64,000 nt of DNA from an uncultured Haliea sp. (GTDB lineage Bacteria > Pseudomonadota > Gammaproteobacteria > Pseudomonadales > Halieaceae), in NCBI GenBank assembly GCA_913061145.1, contig CAJXUQ010000015.1:23766-87765 (forward strand), written 5' to 3'. Position numbers and translations under genes: made by a program. The notes under the pieces were generated by a model, which worked only from the letters and a program-made list of their open reading frames with translations, was not told where the DNA came from and did not search any database. This document shows, piece after piece, positions 37,030 through 46,727 of this stretch (positions within the stretch are counted from its first letter, which is position 1; each line of letters starts with the position of its first letter).

Positions 37030-38586
37030 CTAGGCGGGCCGCTTGCGCGGACGCGCCCTCGCTTTTGCTGTGGCCTTTGACTTCGCCTTGGGCACGCTTT
37101 CCTTGCGCGTCCTGGTGGCGCGAGGCTGCGTCTTACCGGCCGCTTTTTTGCGCCTGGCCGCGGGTTTCTTCCGCGGCGCTTCCGCCGCTGCCTGCAGGTC
37201 CGCATAGGCGCGCTGCAGGCACTGCTCGTAGAAGCCCGGGTCCGGCATCATCGCGCGGCAGGCCTGGAACGACACAGCAATCTGCCCGTCGTAGCTGGTG
37301 ACCGCATGGAACAACCCCATATTGTCAATGCAGGGGCCGAGGCCGTAGCTGCGCACGACGTGCGCACCACACATATACAGAGGCACCTGCGGGCCTGGCA
37401 CATTGGTCACGATCGTATTGAAGATCGGCTTCATGCCCGCCATAAGCCCCGAACCCAGTGCCGCGCGCACGCCGAGGGCGGCGAGTTCCGCCGGCAGGCT
37501 GTGCGTCATGTCGGTCATGAAGCGCGCCCCGACCGCCTCGTGGTAGGCCTTGGAGCCCACCGCGTCCCGGTGCACGCTGCGCAGGCGCTCCAGGGGCTCC
37601 GCAACGTCTGAGCCCAGCGGGATGGTCATCATCGATACCTGATTGCCACCGCTGTACGCCTCGTCGCGACTGCGAACATTGACCGGCGCCCCCGCCACCA
37701 GGCTCTTTGCAGGCAGTTCCTGCTTGTCCATCAGGTACTGGCGCAGTGCACCGCCGACGATGCTCAGGATGGCATCGTTGACCGTCGCCCCCGGCACCGC
37801 CTCCCGTGCCCGGCGAATCACGGCGAGGTCAAAATCCACCGCGCCGAACACCCGGTGCGGCGACACCGCCGCGTTGAAGCGGGTGCGTTCCTTGTCACCC
37901 AGTGTACGAAACTTCTTCGCCTTGACCCCCTCGTGCACGCGACGCCAGGCGGGAATACCCTGCCCGACCATGCGCGCCAGTCGAAACGGGGCTTTCATAT
38001 TGACCTTGTATGCCCGCCATAGCATTTCGGCCGTGCTGGGCGCAGGGTCCAGCAAGGGCGGCGCCACCGGGCGCGGCGGCGGCGGTGTGGCAGACAGGTC
38101 GTGCAGTGCAGATATCAGCTCGACACCGGAAGCCCCGTCGATCGCCGCATGGTGCACCTTGAGCAGCATGGCGTAACAGCCCGGCGGCAGGCCTGCCACA
38201 TTGTCCAGGCCTTCGATGATGTAGGCCTCCCAGAGCGGGCGCGCCCGGTCCAGCGGCCGGGCGTGAAGCCGTGCCGCCAGAATCGACAGCTGGCGCCAGT
38301 CACCCGGTTTCGGCAGGGCGATATGGCGCACGTGGAACTCGAGGTCGAAACGGTCATCGTCGACCCAGTAGGGCTGGTCCAGGTTCAGTGGCACCATCGC
38401 CAGCTTGCGCCGGAATATCGGTGAGCGATCCAGCCGCTCCGCGAAGGTGGCGAGAATGTCCTTGAAACGTACGACATCGCGGCCGGTGGTGGCGGGGTCG
38501 TAAATCAGCAGGGGCGCGATGTGCATCGGCGAATTGTTCATCTCTGCGTACAGAAACGTCGCGTCGAGTCCACTCAATTGATGCAT
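37030..38586 (-). CDS. Wax ester synthase/diacylglycerol acyltransferase (WS/DGAT)
   Basis: 518 residues. Starts MHQLSGLDATFLYAE, family-typical. Acyltransferase active site HHAAIDG at 145-151 (His145, His146, Asp150); later GNQVSMMTIPLG and NTIVTNVPGPQVPLYM landmarks are also seen. It joins acyl-CoA to fatty alcohol or diacylglycerol, building neutral lipid storage bodies. Unusual: after about residue 465 the protein ends in a 50-residue tail dominated by Lys, Arg and Ala (KKPAARRKKAAGK, KAKSKATAKARARPRKRPA), like histone H1 or the PhaF granule protein. Confidence 0.95.
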   Translation of the reverse strand: MHQLSGLDATFLYAEMNNSPMHIAPLLIYDPATTGRDVVRFKDILATFAERLDRSPIFRRKLAMVPLNLDQPYWVDDDRFDLEFHVRHIALPKPGDWRQLSILAARLHARPLDRARPLWEAYIIEGLDNVAGLPPGCYAMLLKVHHAAIDGASGVELISALHDLSATPPPPRPVAPPLLDPAPSTAEMLWRAYKVNMKAPFRLARMVGQGIPAWRRVHEGVKAKKFRTLGDKERTRFNAAVSPHRVFGAVDFDLAVIRRAREAVPGATVNDAILSIVGGALRQYLMDKQELPAKSLVAGAPVNVRSRDEAYSGGNQVSMMTIPLGSDVAEPLERLRSVHRDAVGSKAYHEAVGARFMTDMTHSLPAELAALGVRAALGSGLMAGMKPIFNTIVTNVPGPQVPLYMCGAHVVRSYGLGPCIDNMGLFHAVTSYDGQIAVSFQACRAMMPDPGFYEQCLQRAYADLQAAAEAPRKKPAARRKKAAGKTQPRATRTRKESVPKAKSKATAKARARPRKRPA

Positions 38587-38648
38587 GCAGTGCCTACTCC
38601 CGGTCAGTTGCGGGGCCGCGCTTCGCGCCCTTCTCCCTGAGTATAGCC

Positions 38649-40046
38649 TCAGTCGCGTCGCTTGCGCGTTACCGTCAGCCAGTCCAACACAATGCCTGCA
38701 CCCGGGGTGAAGCGCGAAATCCGGTAAACCACCTGCAGCAGGTCAGGGCGCTGGCGCACGCGCAGCTCCACCGAGCGGGGAATGAACCAGGCAAGAATAA
38801 TGCCCCGCAGCAGGCCCGATACGAGGAAAATCAGCACGACCGGGTGCAGCGGCTGCCAGCTTTCCGGGAGCCAGGCCGCGAGGTCCGAAAGGTGCCCGGC
38901 CAGATAACCACCGAACAGGGCGCCACAAAAAATGCCGACCGCGCCCAGCGAAGACTGCACCGCCGCGTAGCTCGCAAAATCCGACCGCGGCGGCCGCAGG
39001 TCGTAGAGGTAGTTGGCGGTACTGAGAGTGAAGCCCCCCCAGGCAAGCCCCGACAGCACCTGCACCGCGAGCAGGTAAGTGAAGTCGCTGGATACCAGCC
39101 ACAACGCAGGCACTACCGGCAGCAGCAGACTGCTGGACACCATGACCCAGCGGTTGCCCCAGCGGTCACAGATACGCCCCCAGACCGACAGGGTGAAGAA
39201 CTGTGTGAGAATCGCGATGCCGGTATTGGCGGAAAACTGCCAGTAGCTGTAATTCAGGTCGCGCAGCATGTACACACTGAAAAAGGGTGCGGAAATTGCT
39301 ACAGCAGACTGCATGCCGGCAATGAACAGGCTGTACTGGTAAAAGGTCTTGTCGCGGAAGGCATCGCGCACACGGTGCAGGGTAGCCGTAAAGGATATGG
39401 CGCCAGGCACGCTGCTGTGATCCGGGTCGTGCATGCGCCGTAGCTGGTGTGCGGAAGCGCCGCGGCCCGCTGCGGCGAGCAGGAACAGTGCACCAAAACA
39501 CAGCCAGGCCAGCTCGAAACGCTGGAACAGGCCGAGCAGCGCACCGCCGCCCGCAAACACGGCGAAGCTGGTGATCATGGTCAGGCGCGTGCGCCCCGCA
39601 AAGAAGGCCCCGCGGCGCCGTGGCGGCACCACGCTGCCCATCCAGCTGCGCCACTGCGGCTGCACGAAGTTGGCGCTGGCCTGGTAGAGCACCGCCAACA
39701 CGATCAACCAGGTGACGGCGTTGTCGGGGCGGATAAACGCTATCAGCGCCATCCCCAGCACCGCCAGCGCCTGCAGGACCACGCCGGTGACGATTGCCCG
39801 GCGCCGGGAAAAACGCGGGCACAGCCACACCGATAGCAGCTGGAACAGCGCCCCTGCCAGCTGCGGGGCGGCCATCAACCAGCCCATCTGTGCCAGGCTG
39901 GCGCGCAGGGATATGGCGAAGGCACCGAGGTAGTTGTCGCAAATGCCGGTCATCATGGAACTGGACACAGCGTCGCGGCGCGAACGCGAAAGCGTGTCGC
40001 GCAGCCAGACATTGCGCCGCTGGGTGGTGGGGGGCGTACTGTTCAC
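38649..40046 (-). CDS. MFS transporter
   Basis: 465 residues, twelve predicted helices. After the N-terminal tail come AISLRASLAQMGWLMAAPQL and the loop-2/3 segment CPRFSRRRAIVTGVV. The central loop (AAAGRGASAHQLRRMHDPD) splits two six-helix halves; SVWGRICDRWGNRWVMVSS is the equivalent motif in the second half. Substrate unknown. Separate MFS families with this N-terminus occur in Halieaceae-like genomes (inference). Divergent from the M20 peptidase gene, 111 bp apart. Confidence 0.85.
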   Translation of the reverse strand: MNSTPPTTQRRNVWLRDTLSRSRRDAVSSSMMTGICDNYLGAFAISLRASLAQMGWLMAAPQLAGALFQLLSVWLCPRFSRRRAIVTGVVLQALAVLGMALIAFIRPDNAVTWLIVLAVLYQASANFVQPQWRSWMGSVVPPRRRGAFFAGRTRLTMITSFAVFAGGGALLGLFQRFELAWLCFGALFLLAAAGRGASAHQLRRMHDPDHSSVPGAISFTATLHRVRDAFRDKTFYQYSLFIAGMQSAVAISAPFFSVYMLRDLNYSYWQFSANTGIAILTQFFTLSVWGRICDRWGNRWVMVSSSLLLPVVPALWLVSSDFTYLLAVQVLSGLAWGGFTLSTANYLYDLRPPRSDFASYAAVQSSLGAVGIFCGALFGGYLAGHLSDLAAWLPESWQPLHPVVLIFLVSGLLRGIILAWFIPRSVELRVRQRPDLLQVVYRISRFTPGAGIVLDWLTVTRKRRD

Positions 40047-40157
40047 GGGGGTCCTCGACGTCTACCCGACAAGCATACGCCAAAACCTGCAGACGACCAG
40101 CGGTGCGGCCGCGCGAATGTGCTAACCTTTTTCACAACACTCTGTGGAGAGCACACG

Positions 40158-41555
40158 ATGTCACTCAAAAAGCTGGCGTGCAGCGCCTGCCTCGCACTGC
40201 TCGCGACCCAGACCGCCGCACAAGCAGACGAGACCCATGCGCGCAAGGCGTTCGAGATCTACAAGACCATTGTCGAGGTGGATACCTCCAAGGCGCAGGG
40301 CAATACACCCCGTGTTGCCCGGTATCTCGCCGATGAGCTGATCGCTGCGGGTTTTCCCGAGGAGGACGTGCAGGTGGTGCCGAAAGGCGAATTCGCCACA
40401 CTCATCGCCACCTATCGCGGCGATGGCAGCGCCGGCCGCAAGCCCATTCTGTTGCTCGGCCACCTGGATGTCGTGGAGGCACTGGCGGCGGACTGGGAGC
40501 GTCCACCCTTCACCCTGACCCAGGATGCGGTGAACTATTACGCCCGTGGCAGCATCGACAACAAGTTTGGTGTCGCACAGCTCACCGCGACGTTCATCCG
40601 TCTGCGGCGCGAAGGTTTCGTGCCAGACCGCGACCTCATCCTCGCGTTCTCCGGTGACGAAGAGAGCGGCATGACCACCACACGCATGATGGCTTCCGAG
40701 ATGCCGGAACTCGCCGAGGCCGAGTTCGCCCTCAATTCCGATGCCGGCGGCGGCGACCTCGACAGCAACGGCAATGCGGTGAGCTACAAGATCCAGGCAG
40801 CGGAAAAAACCTATGCCACCTGGGAAATCACCGTGCGCAACCCCGGTGGCCACAGCAGCCGGCCACGGGACGACAACGCCATCTACGAGTTGGCCGATGT
40901 CATCAAGGCGATAGAGGCGCACCGGTTCCCGGTGATGTGGAGCGAGATGACGCTCTCCTATTTCCAGAATATCGGCGAACAGCTGGGCGGAGAACTCGGT
41001 GAAACCATGGTGCGTTTTGCCTACAACCCCGATGATGAGCACGCTGCCGAGCGGCTGCGCACCGAGCCGTCCTACGTCGGCTCCACGCGCACCACCTGCG
41101 TGGTCACCATGCTGCGCGCCGGACACGCCGAGAACGCCCTGCCCCAGTCCGCCACCGCGACGGTCAACTGCCGGATCTTCCCCGGCGTCAAGGCCGCCGA
41201 TATCCAGGCCGAGCTGGAGGCGGTGGTGGCCAACAGCGGCGCTGAATTCGAACTGCTCACCGAGGTCACCGAAAGCCCGATTTCCGAGCTGCGCGCGGAC
41301 GTGCTGTCAGCGGTGAGCAAGGCGGTGCACAGTCGCCACCCCGACCTGCGCCTGATCACCTACATGTCATCCGGCGGCACCGATGCCATGCATTTCCGCA
41401 ACGCCGGCATTCCCACCTGGGGCGTGGGCAGCATTTTCATGAACCCGGACGAGATGTACGCTCACGGCCTGAATGAGCGGGTGCCGATCAAAGCGTTTGA
41501 CGAGGCACTCGACCACTGGAGTATCATCATCCGCGAGCTGACCGGAGCCGGGTGA
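40158..41555 (+). CDS. Exported M20 family metallopeptidase
   Basis: 465 residues with a signal peptide ending TQTAAQADE. Di-zinc M20 motifs: ILLLGHLDVVEA (first His and Asp), ARGSIDNKFGVAQL (bridging Asp), SGDEESGM (catalytic Glu-Glu) and NSDAGGG (Asp in place of Glu). The dimerisation domain contains GGHSSRPRDDNAIYELADVI. The C-terminal metal His lies in AHGLNERVPI. Substrate is probably a peptide or N-acyl amino acid in the periplasm. Start ATG preceded by GTGGAGAG. Confidence 0.93.
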   Translation: MSLKKLACSACLALLATQTAAQADETHARKAFEIYKTIVEVDTSKAQGNTPRVARYLADELIAAGFPEEDVQVVPKGEFATLIATYRGDGSAGRKPILLLGHLDVVEALAADWERPPFTLTQDAVNYYARGSIDNKFGVAQLTATFIRLRREGFVPDRDLILAFSGDEESGMTTTRMMASEMPELAEAEFALNSDAGGGDLDSNGNAVSYKIQAAEKTYATWEITVRNPGGHSSRPRDDNAIYELADVIKAIEAHRFPVMWSEMTLSYFQNIGEQLGGELGETMVRFAYNPDDEHAAERLRTEPSYVGSTRTTCVVTMLRAGHAENALPQSATATVNCRIFPGVKAADIQAELEAVVANSGAEFELLTEVTESPISELRADVLSAVSKAVHSRHPDLRLITYMSSGGTDAMHFRNAGIPTWGVGSIFMNPDEMYAHGLNERVPIKAFDEALDHWSIIIRELTGAG

Positions 41556-41621
41556 ACCCGCTGGTCAGCGCTCCGCCGCAACACTGGCCCGCCGGGCAGT
41601 AGAAAAGAGGGGACCCACACG

Positions 41622-42194
41622 ATGCTTCAGCCTCGCGCACCACACACAACCGTGAGCCGCACCCTGGCGAGTGCACTCGCCGCTTTCACACTGCCGCTGA
41701 TGATTGCGGCGGCGCAGGCCGACCCACTCATCCAGAGCATCGAGACGGATCTGGCGGCGCTCGGCTATCAACCGGGGCCGGTAGATGGCGTGGAAAGCGT
41801 GGAAACGCAGATTGCCATTTCCCAGTTCCAGGCAGACAACCAGCTGGAGGTGACCGGCACCGCCAGCCCGCAGCTGGCCGGCATCCTCAAGTCCAGAGTG
41901 AACAACGGTGGCTCGCCGGCACAGGCCGCGGCCCCCGTGGAGACCGAGCAGGAATGCCTGCAACGCAAGATCGCCGAAGCCGAGCAGGCGAGAAAGCAGA
42001 AGCAGGGGCTGATGAGCCTGTTCAACACGGTCTCGCGCACCGCGTCACGCTATGGTGGCAGCAGCGACATCGCCAGTGACATCTCCGAAGCCAGCCGGGA
42101 CATCGCCGACGCCAATGCGACCAAAGAGGACTTCGAGCGGGCGGCGCGGGACCTGGGGCTCTCGCAAGACGAGATCGACAGCTGCAAGCGCTGA
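41622..42194 (+). CDS. Peptidoglycan-binding domain protein
   Basis: 190 residues with a signal peptide ending AAAQA. The PG_binding_1 module spans about residues 35-85: LIQSIETDLAALGYQPGPVDGV and AISQFQADNQLEVTGTAS. The rest is a helical, charged region with a low-complexity stretch (TEQECLQRKIAEAEQARKQKQ) and two cysteines (C102-like and near the C-terminus) that could form a disulfide. Function beyond murein binding is unknown. 66 bp after the M20 gene, possibly co-transcribed. Confidence 0.85.
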   Translation: MLQPRAPHTTVSRTLASALAAFTLPLMIAAAQADPLIQSIETDLAALGYQPGPVDGVESVETQIAISQFQADNQLEVTGTASPQLAGILKSRVNNGGSPAQAAAPVETEQECLQRKIAEAEQARKQKQGLMSLFNTVSRTASRYGGSSDIASDISEASRDIADANATKEDFERAARDLGLSQDEIDSCKR

Positions 42195-42304
42195 GGGGCT
42201 TGAGCACAACCGGGCCAGGACGGCCCAGCTCCAACCTCCCGCCTGTTCAAGTCCCCTGCGGCACTCTAGAATCGGCGCACACCGACTGACTCAGGCAAGG
42301 CCCC

Positions 42305-43174
42305 ATGTCCAGCGCTTCCCTTTCTTCCTCCGGCTCCGGGCTGCTGCGGCGGATAGAATCCAGCCGTATCTTCCAGGGCGCCGTGATCGCCATAATTCTC
42401 CTGTCTGCATTAACCATCGGCGCAAAAACCTACGATCTGCCGCCACTGGCGGAGCGCACCCTGGGTATCATGGACACCGCCATTACCCTGTTTTTCCTGG
42501 TGGAAATCCTCTTTCGCTTCGCCGCCTGCCCCGACAAGCGCCGCTTTTTCCGCGATGGCTGGAACATTTTCGATACTCTGGTGGTGATCGGCAGCCTGAT
42601 TCCGCTGGATAACTCCCAGGCCGTGCTGCTGGGGCGGTTGCTGCGGGTGTTCCGGGTCCTGCGTCTGGTGTCGGTGGTGCCGGAACTGCGCTTCCTGATC
42701 AATTCGCTGCTCAAGGCGATACCGCGCATGGGCTACATCGCCCTGCTCATGTTCATCATTTTCTACATCTACGCTGCGGTCGGCTCCATGTTGTTCGCGG
42801 ATGTGGACGAAACGCTGTGGGGGGATGTGGCGATTGCCATGCTCACGCTGTTTCGCGTGGCCACCTTTGAGGACTGGACGGACGTGATGTACGCCACGAT
42901 GGAAGCGTATCCGCTGAGCTGGGTCTACTATCTCACTTTCATTTTTCTGACTGCGTTTATTTTCCTCAACATGATGGTCGGCGCCGTGCTGGGTGTGATG
43001 ACCGCTGAACAGAACGCCCGCGAGGCGCAGCAGGCGCATGATGAGCGCGACCTCATCGCCCAACAGCTGGATGATGTGCAGAGGCAGCTGCGCCTGCTGA
43101 CCGCCGCCCTGCAGCAGGGGCAGGCCGGGGCGCGCCAGGCCGGGCCGAGCGACGCGGAAAACCACGACCCCTAG
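42305..43174 (+). CDS. Voltage-gated-type cation channel (bacterial NaV/CaV family)
   Basis: 289 residues, one 6TM ion-transport unit. S1-S3 cover residues about 22-100. S4 carries evenly spaced arginines R111, R114, R117 and R120. Two pore helices flank the selectivity filter T187-F-E-D-W-T-D193, and S6 ends FIFLNMMVGAVLGVMTAEQN. Residues 236-275 form a coiled-coil-like tail, as in tetrameric bacterial channels. The EDWTD filter differs from the classic NaChBac LESWAS; the extra acidic residues would favour Ca2+ or mixed cations (inference). Confidence 0.9.
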   Translation: MSSASLSSSGSGLLRRIESSRIFQGAVIAIILLSALTIGAKTYDLPPLAERTLGIMDTAITLFFLVEILFRFAACPDKRRFFRDGWNIFDTLVVIGSLIPLDNSQAVLLGRLLRVFRVLRLVSVVPELRFLINSLLKAIPRMGYIALLMFIIFYIYAAVGSMLFADVDETLWGDVAIAMLTLFRVATFEDWTDVMYATMEAYPLSWVYYLTFIFLTAFIFLNMMVGAVLGVMTAEQNAREAQQAHDERDLIAQQLDDVQRQLRLLTAALQQGQAGARQAGPSDAENHDP

Positions 43175-43364
43175 CGCGAGGCACAAGCCCGCGCAGGATG
43201 GTCGCCTGACCGATCCCGGTACAAGTTCACATCGCGGTGGCCACATGCGGCTGCTTGCCGGATAATCCGCCCCCTTCCACCACGGCCGTCTCACACCGGG
43301 AAACACGTCACCCGGGTGTCGTCGCGTTCGGCCGTCACTCACCGCAGGCAAGAAGACAGACAGC

Positions 43365-44852
43365 ATGCTTGATACTCTGAAACAGGACTGGCTGGGTAAC
43401 GTGCGCGGCGACCTGCTCGCCGGGCTGGTCGTGGCTCTGGCACTGATACCCGAAGCCATCGCCTTTTCCATCATCGCCGGTGTCGACCCGAAGGTGGGGC
43501 TCTACGCCTCCTTCTGTATCGCCGTGGTCATCGCCTTCACCGGTGGCCGACCGGGGATGATCTCCGCCGCCACCGGGGCCATGGCGTTGTTGATGATTAC
43601 CCTGGTCAAGGAGCATGGCCTGGAATACCTGCTGGCGGCCACCGTGCTGACCGGCGTGCTGCAGATTCTCGCGGGCTACCTGAAACTAGGCTCACTGATG
43701 CGCTTCGTTTCACGCTCGGTGGTCACCGGCTTTGTGAACGCCCTGGCAATCCTGATCTTCATGGCCCAGCTCCCGGAGCTGACCGGGGTGACCTGGCATG
43801 TCTATGCCATGACGGCCGGCGGGCTGGGTATTATCTACCTTTTCCCGTGGCTGCCCGTCATCGGCAAGCTGGTGCCCTCGCCGCTGGTGTGCATCCTCAC
43901 CCTGACCGCAATCGCACTGCTGCTTGGCCTGGATATCCGCACCGTAGGGGATATGGGTGAACTGCCGGATACGCTGCCGGTTTTCCTGTGGCCAGATGTG
44001 CCCCTGACACTGGATACCCTTGGCATCATTTTTCCCTACGCCGCGGCGCTGGCGGTGGTGGGCCTGCTGGAGTCGATGATGACAGCAACCATCATCGACG
44101 ACCTCACCGACACCGAGAGCGACAAGAACCGCGAGTGCAAGGGCCAGGGTATCGCCAATATCGGTGCCGGCCTGATGGGCGGCATGGCGGGCTGTGCCAT
44201 GATCGGCCAGTCGGTAATCAACGTGAAGTCCGGGGGGCGGGGCCGCCTGTCCTGCTTCGCAGCCGGCATGTTACTGCTGATCATGGTGGTGTTCCTGGAC
44301 GACTGGATCAGCCGGATTCCCATGGCCGCACTGGTCGCGGTGATGATCATGGTGTCCATCGGCACCTTCTCCTGGGATTCTCTGCGCAACCTGAAATCCC
44401 ACCCACTGTCCTCCAGCATCGTTATGGTCTCAACGGTTATCGTGGTAGTGAGCACTCACAACTTGGCCTTGGGCGTGCTCGTTGGTGTACTGCTGGCGGC
44501 GCTGTTTTTCGCCAACAAGATCAGCCGTTTCATGCTGGTCCAGTCTGCCGATGCAGGCGATGGCCACCGGGTGTACACCGTGATCGGGCAGGTATTCTTT
44601 GCCACGGCGGATGGCTTCACCGCGGCCTTCGACTTCAAGGAGGCGCTGGAGCGTGTCACTATCGACGTCAGCGGCGCACACTTCTGGGACATCACCTCGG
44701 TGTCGGCCCTCGACAAGGTCGTGATCAAGTTCCGCCGCGAGGGGGCGGCCGTGGAGGTGATCGGCATGAACGCCGCCAGCGCCACCATCGTCGACCGCTT
44801 CGGCGTACACGACAAACCCGATGCCAGCGACCCGCTGCTGGCGGGGCACTGA
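43365..44852 (+). CDS. SulP family inorganic anion transporter
   Basis: 495 residues. The SulP membrane domain starts [34 protein letters not shown], the conserved anion-site helices; [13 protein letters not shown] and [50 protein letters not shown] are signature segments. A short STAS domain closes the protein ([19 protein letters not shown]). Likely sulfate or bicarbonate uptake. The universal stress protein gene follows 15 bp later; SulP-USP pairs are recurrent, suggesting a functional link. Confidence 0.93.
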   Translation: MLDTLKQDWLGNVRGDLLAGLVVALALIPEAIAFSIIAGVDPKVGLYASFCIAVVIAFTGGRPGMISAATGAMALLMITLVKEHGLEYLLAATVLTGVLQILAGYLKLGSLMRFVSRSVVTGFVNALAILIFMAQLPELTGVTWHVYAMTAGGLGIIYLFPWLPVIGKLVPSPLVCILTLTAIALLLGLDIRTVGDMGELPDTLPVFLWPDVPLTLDTLGIIFPYAAALAVVGLLESMMTATIIDDLTDTESDKNRECKGQGIANIGAGLMGGMAGCAMIGQSVINVKSGGRGRLSCFAAGMLLLIMVVFLDDWISRIPMAALVAVMIMVSIGTFSWDSLRNLKSHPLSSSIVMVSTVIVVVSTHNLALGVLVGVLLAALFFANKISRFMLVQSADAGDGHRVYTVIGQVFFATADGFTAAFDFKEALERVTIDVSGAHFWDITSVSALDKVVIKFRREGAAVEVIGMNAASATIVDRFGVHDKPDASDPLLAGH

Positions 44853-44867
44853 CCGGGAGATTGCCCT

Positions 44868-45719
44868 ATGCACACCATCATTGCCTGCATTGACGGCTCA
44901 GCCAGCACCGAAGCCATCAGCCTCGCCGGGGCCTGGGCCAGCCAGCGCCTGGCGCAACCACTGACCCTGTTGCACGCCCTGGAGAAACCTGCCACGCCGC
45001 CCGCAGCAGATCTCTCAGGCGCCATCGGCCTGGGCAGTCGCGAGCACCTGCTGGAGGAGCTCACCGCACTGGACGAGCGTCGGGAGCGGCTGGCGCTGGA
45101 GCATGGCAAGCACCTGCTGCAGGCAGCCGAGGCCGTCGCCCGCGGGGCGGGCGCCGCCGAGGTGACGCAGCGCCAGCGTCACGGTGATCTGGTGAGTACG
45201 CTGGCGGACCTTGAAGATGACACGCGACTGGTCATCCTCGGTCGTCAGGGCGAGGATCATGCCGCCGAGGCCAACGCCATTGGCTCACACCTCGAAAGCG
45301 TTGTGCGCCGGATCCAGCGACCCATTCTGGTGACGCTGCAGGCATTCCGTCCGCCGCGCTCCTTCATGATTGCCTTCGACGGCAGCGCGACCGCGCAGAA
45401 GGCCCTGGACCGGGTGGCCGGCAGCCCCCTGCTGGCTGGCTTGCCCTGCCACCTGGTCTCAGTGGGGCCGCTGACCGAGGACCAGCGGCGACAGGTTGCC
45501 GAAGCGACCGGGGCATTGCAGGCCGCCGGCTTTGCGGTCACCGTCGCGACGCTTGAGGGGGACGTGCAGTCCACATTGAACCGCTACCACCGGGAGCAAC
45601 AGGTGGACCTGATGGTCATGGGGGCCTGGGGCCACTCGCGCATTCGCCAGTTCTTTGTCGGCAGCAACACCACACGCATGCTGAGCCAGGCCGAAATGAC
45701 GCTGCTGCTGTTGCGCTGA
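44868..45719 (+). CDS. Universal stress protein, tandem Usp domains
   Basis: 283 residues made of two Usp units. Unit 1 (about 1-148) starts TIIACIDGSASTEAIS and ends with ILGRQGEDHAAEANAIGS. Unit 2 (about 163-283) starts FMIAFDGSATAQKALD and ends VMGAWGHSRIRQFFVGSNT, the G-2x-G-9x-G-S/T nucleotide-binding pattern; unit 1 keeps a looser form. Only unit 2 looks competent for ATP binding. Co-transcription with the SulP gene is likely. Confidence 0.92.
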   Translation: MHTIIACIDGSASTEAISLAGAWASQRLAQPLTLLHALEKPATPPAADLSGAIGLGSREHLLEELTALDERRERLALEHGKHLLQAAEAVARGAGAAEVTQRQRHGDLVSTLADLEDDTRLVILGRQGEDHAAEANAIGSHLESVVRRIQRPILVTLQAFRPPRSFMIAFDGSATAQKALDRVAGSPLLAGLPCHLVSVGPLTEDQRRQVAEATGALQAAGFAVTVATLEGDVQSTLNRYHREQQVDLMVMGAWGHSRIRQFFVGSNTTRMLSQAEMTLLLLR

Positions 45720-45740
45720 CCACGCCTATGGGTGGCGTGG
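45720..45740. terminator. Hairpin between convergent genes
   Basis: CCACGCC (45720-45726) pairs perfectly with GGCGTGG (45734-45740) around a 7-nt loop, filling the gap between the usp and tauE stop codons. No T-tract follows on either strand, so it may act as a weak bidirectional terminator or mRNA 3' stabiliser. Confidence 0.4.
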
Positions 45741-46562
45741 CTACAGGGCCCGATAGAGCATGCGGCTGGCGACCAGCACCAGAAACACGCCAAAGGCAAA
45801 ATTGAGCTGGCGCGCCGAGAGGCGATGGGCCAGACGTGCCCCCAGCGGCGCTGCCAGGACGGTCATCGGCGCGATGCAGGCGAGGCCAGGCAGGCTGACA
45901 AACCCCAGGCTTCCGGCCGGCAGGCGGTCGTCACCCCAACCCGTTGCCACATAGGCCAGGGCGCCGGGCAGGCTGATCAGTAAACCAAACAGGGCGGAGG
46001 TGCCCACCGCGCGGTGTATGCCGTGACCGAGCAGAGTCAGTACCGGCACGCTGAAGGTCCCGCCGCCGATACCCATCATGCTCGACAGGCCGCCGATACC
46101 CAGTGGAAAAAGTCGCGCCAATCCGCCCGGGGACAGTTCGCGCCCAGGCGCGGGATTGCGGCCACCGAACAGCAGCATGCGCAGGCCCAGCAGAATCGCC
46201 ACGCCACCAAACACCAATGCCAGCACATTGCCGTGCAGACGTGAAGCGAGCCAGGCGCCGAACACCGCGCCGCAAAAGATCAACGGCCCCCAGCTGCGGG
46301 CAAGCTGGAAGTCCACCGCGCCGCGCCGGTGGTGCGCCCGCGCAGAGGACAGCGACGTCAGCACAATGGTCGCCAGCGATGTGGCAACGGCGATATGCAT
46401 GCGGATTGCCGGATCGACCGCCAAAGCGCCCAGCGCGGTGTCCAGCACCGGGACAATGACAATGCCACCCCCCACGCCCAGGAGGCCGGCCATGACGCCG
46501 GCCAACACGCCGGTGCCCACCATAGTCAGCACCAGCGGTGCCCACTCCATCCACTCAGTCAT
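45741..46562 (-). CDS. Sulfite exporter TauE/SafE family protein
   Basis: 273 residues with eight predicted helices. TauE/SafE repeats: GVLAGVMAGLLGVGGGIVIVPVL in the first half and GGLSSMMGIGGGTFSVPVLTLLG in the second, both with the Gly-rich GxGGG turn. Probably exports a small organosulfur anion or sulfite; proximity to a SulP transporter supports sulfur transport, though they are convergent. Confidence 0.92.
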   Translation of the reverse strand: MTEWMEWAPLVLTMVGTGVLAGVMAGLLGVGGGIVIVPVLDTALGALAVDPAIRMHIAVATSLATIVLTSLSSARAHHRRGAVDFQLARSWGPLIFCGAVFGAWLASRLHGNVLALVFGGVAILLGLRMLLFGGRNPAPGRELSPGGLARLFPLGIGGLSSMMGIGGGTFSVPVLTLLGHGIHRAVGTSALFGLLISLPGALAYVATGWGDDRLPAGSLGFVSLPGLACIAPMTVLAAPLGARLAHRLSARQLNFAFGVFLVLVASRMLYRAL

Positions 46563-46727
46563 CGCCCGCGTTCCCGTTCCCCGGCTTGCGCTGCGCCCGC
46601 ACCCAGTGCAGACAAAGCCGCGAGTTTACACCATGCGCCTGCTGCCGGGCGCGTGGCGTCGGTTCAGGCGGGCCGGGCCTCCAACAGGCCGGGCCGCCCC
46701 TTGCCAAAGTCGCCCGGCAGCGAGACC

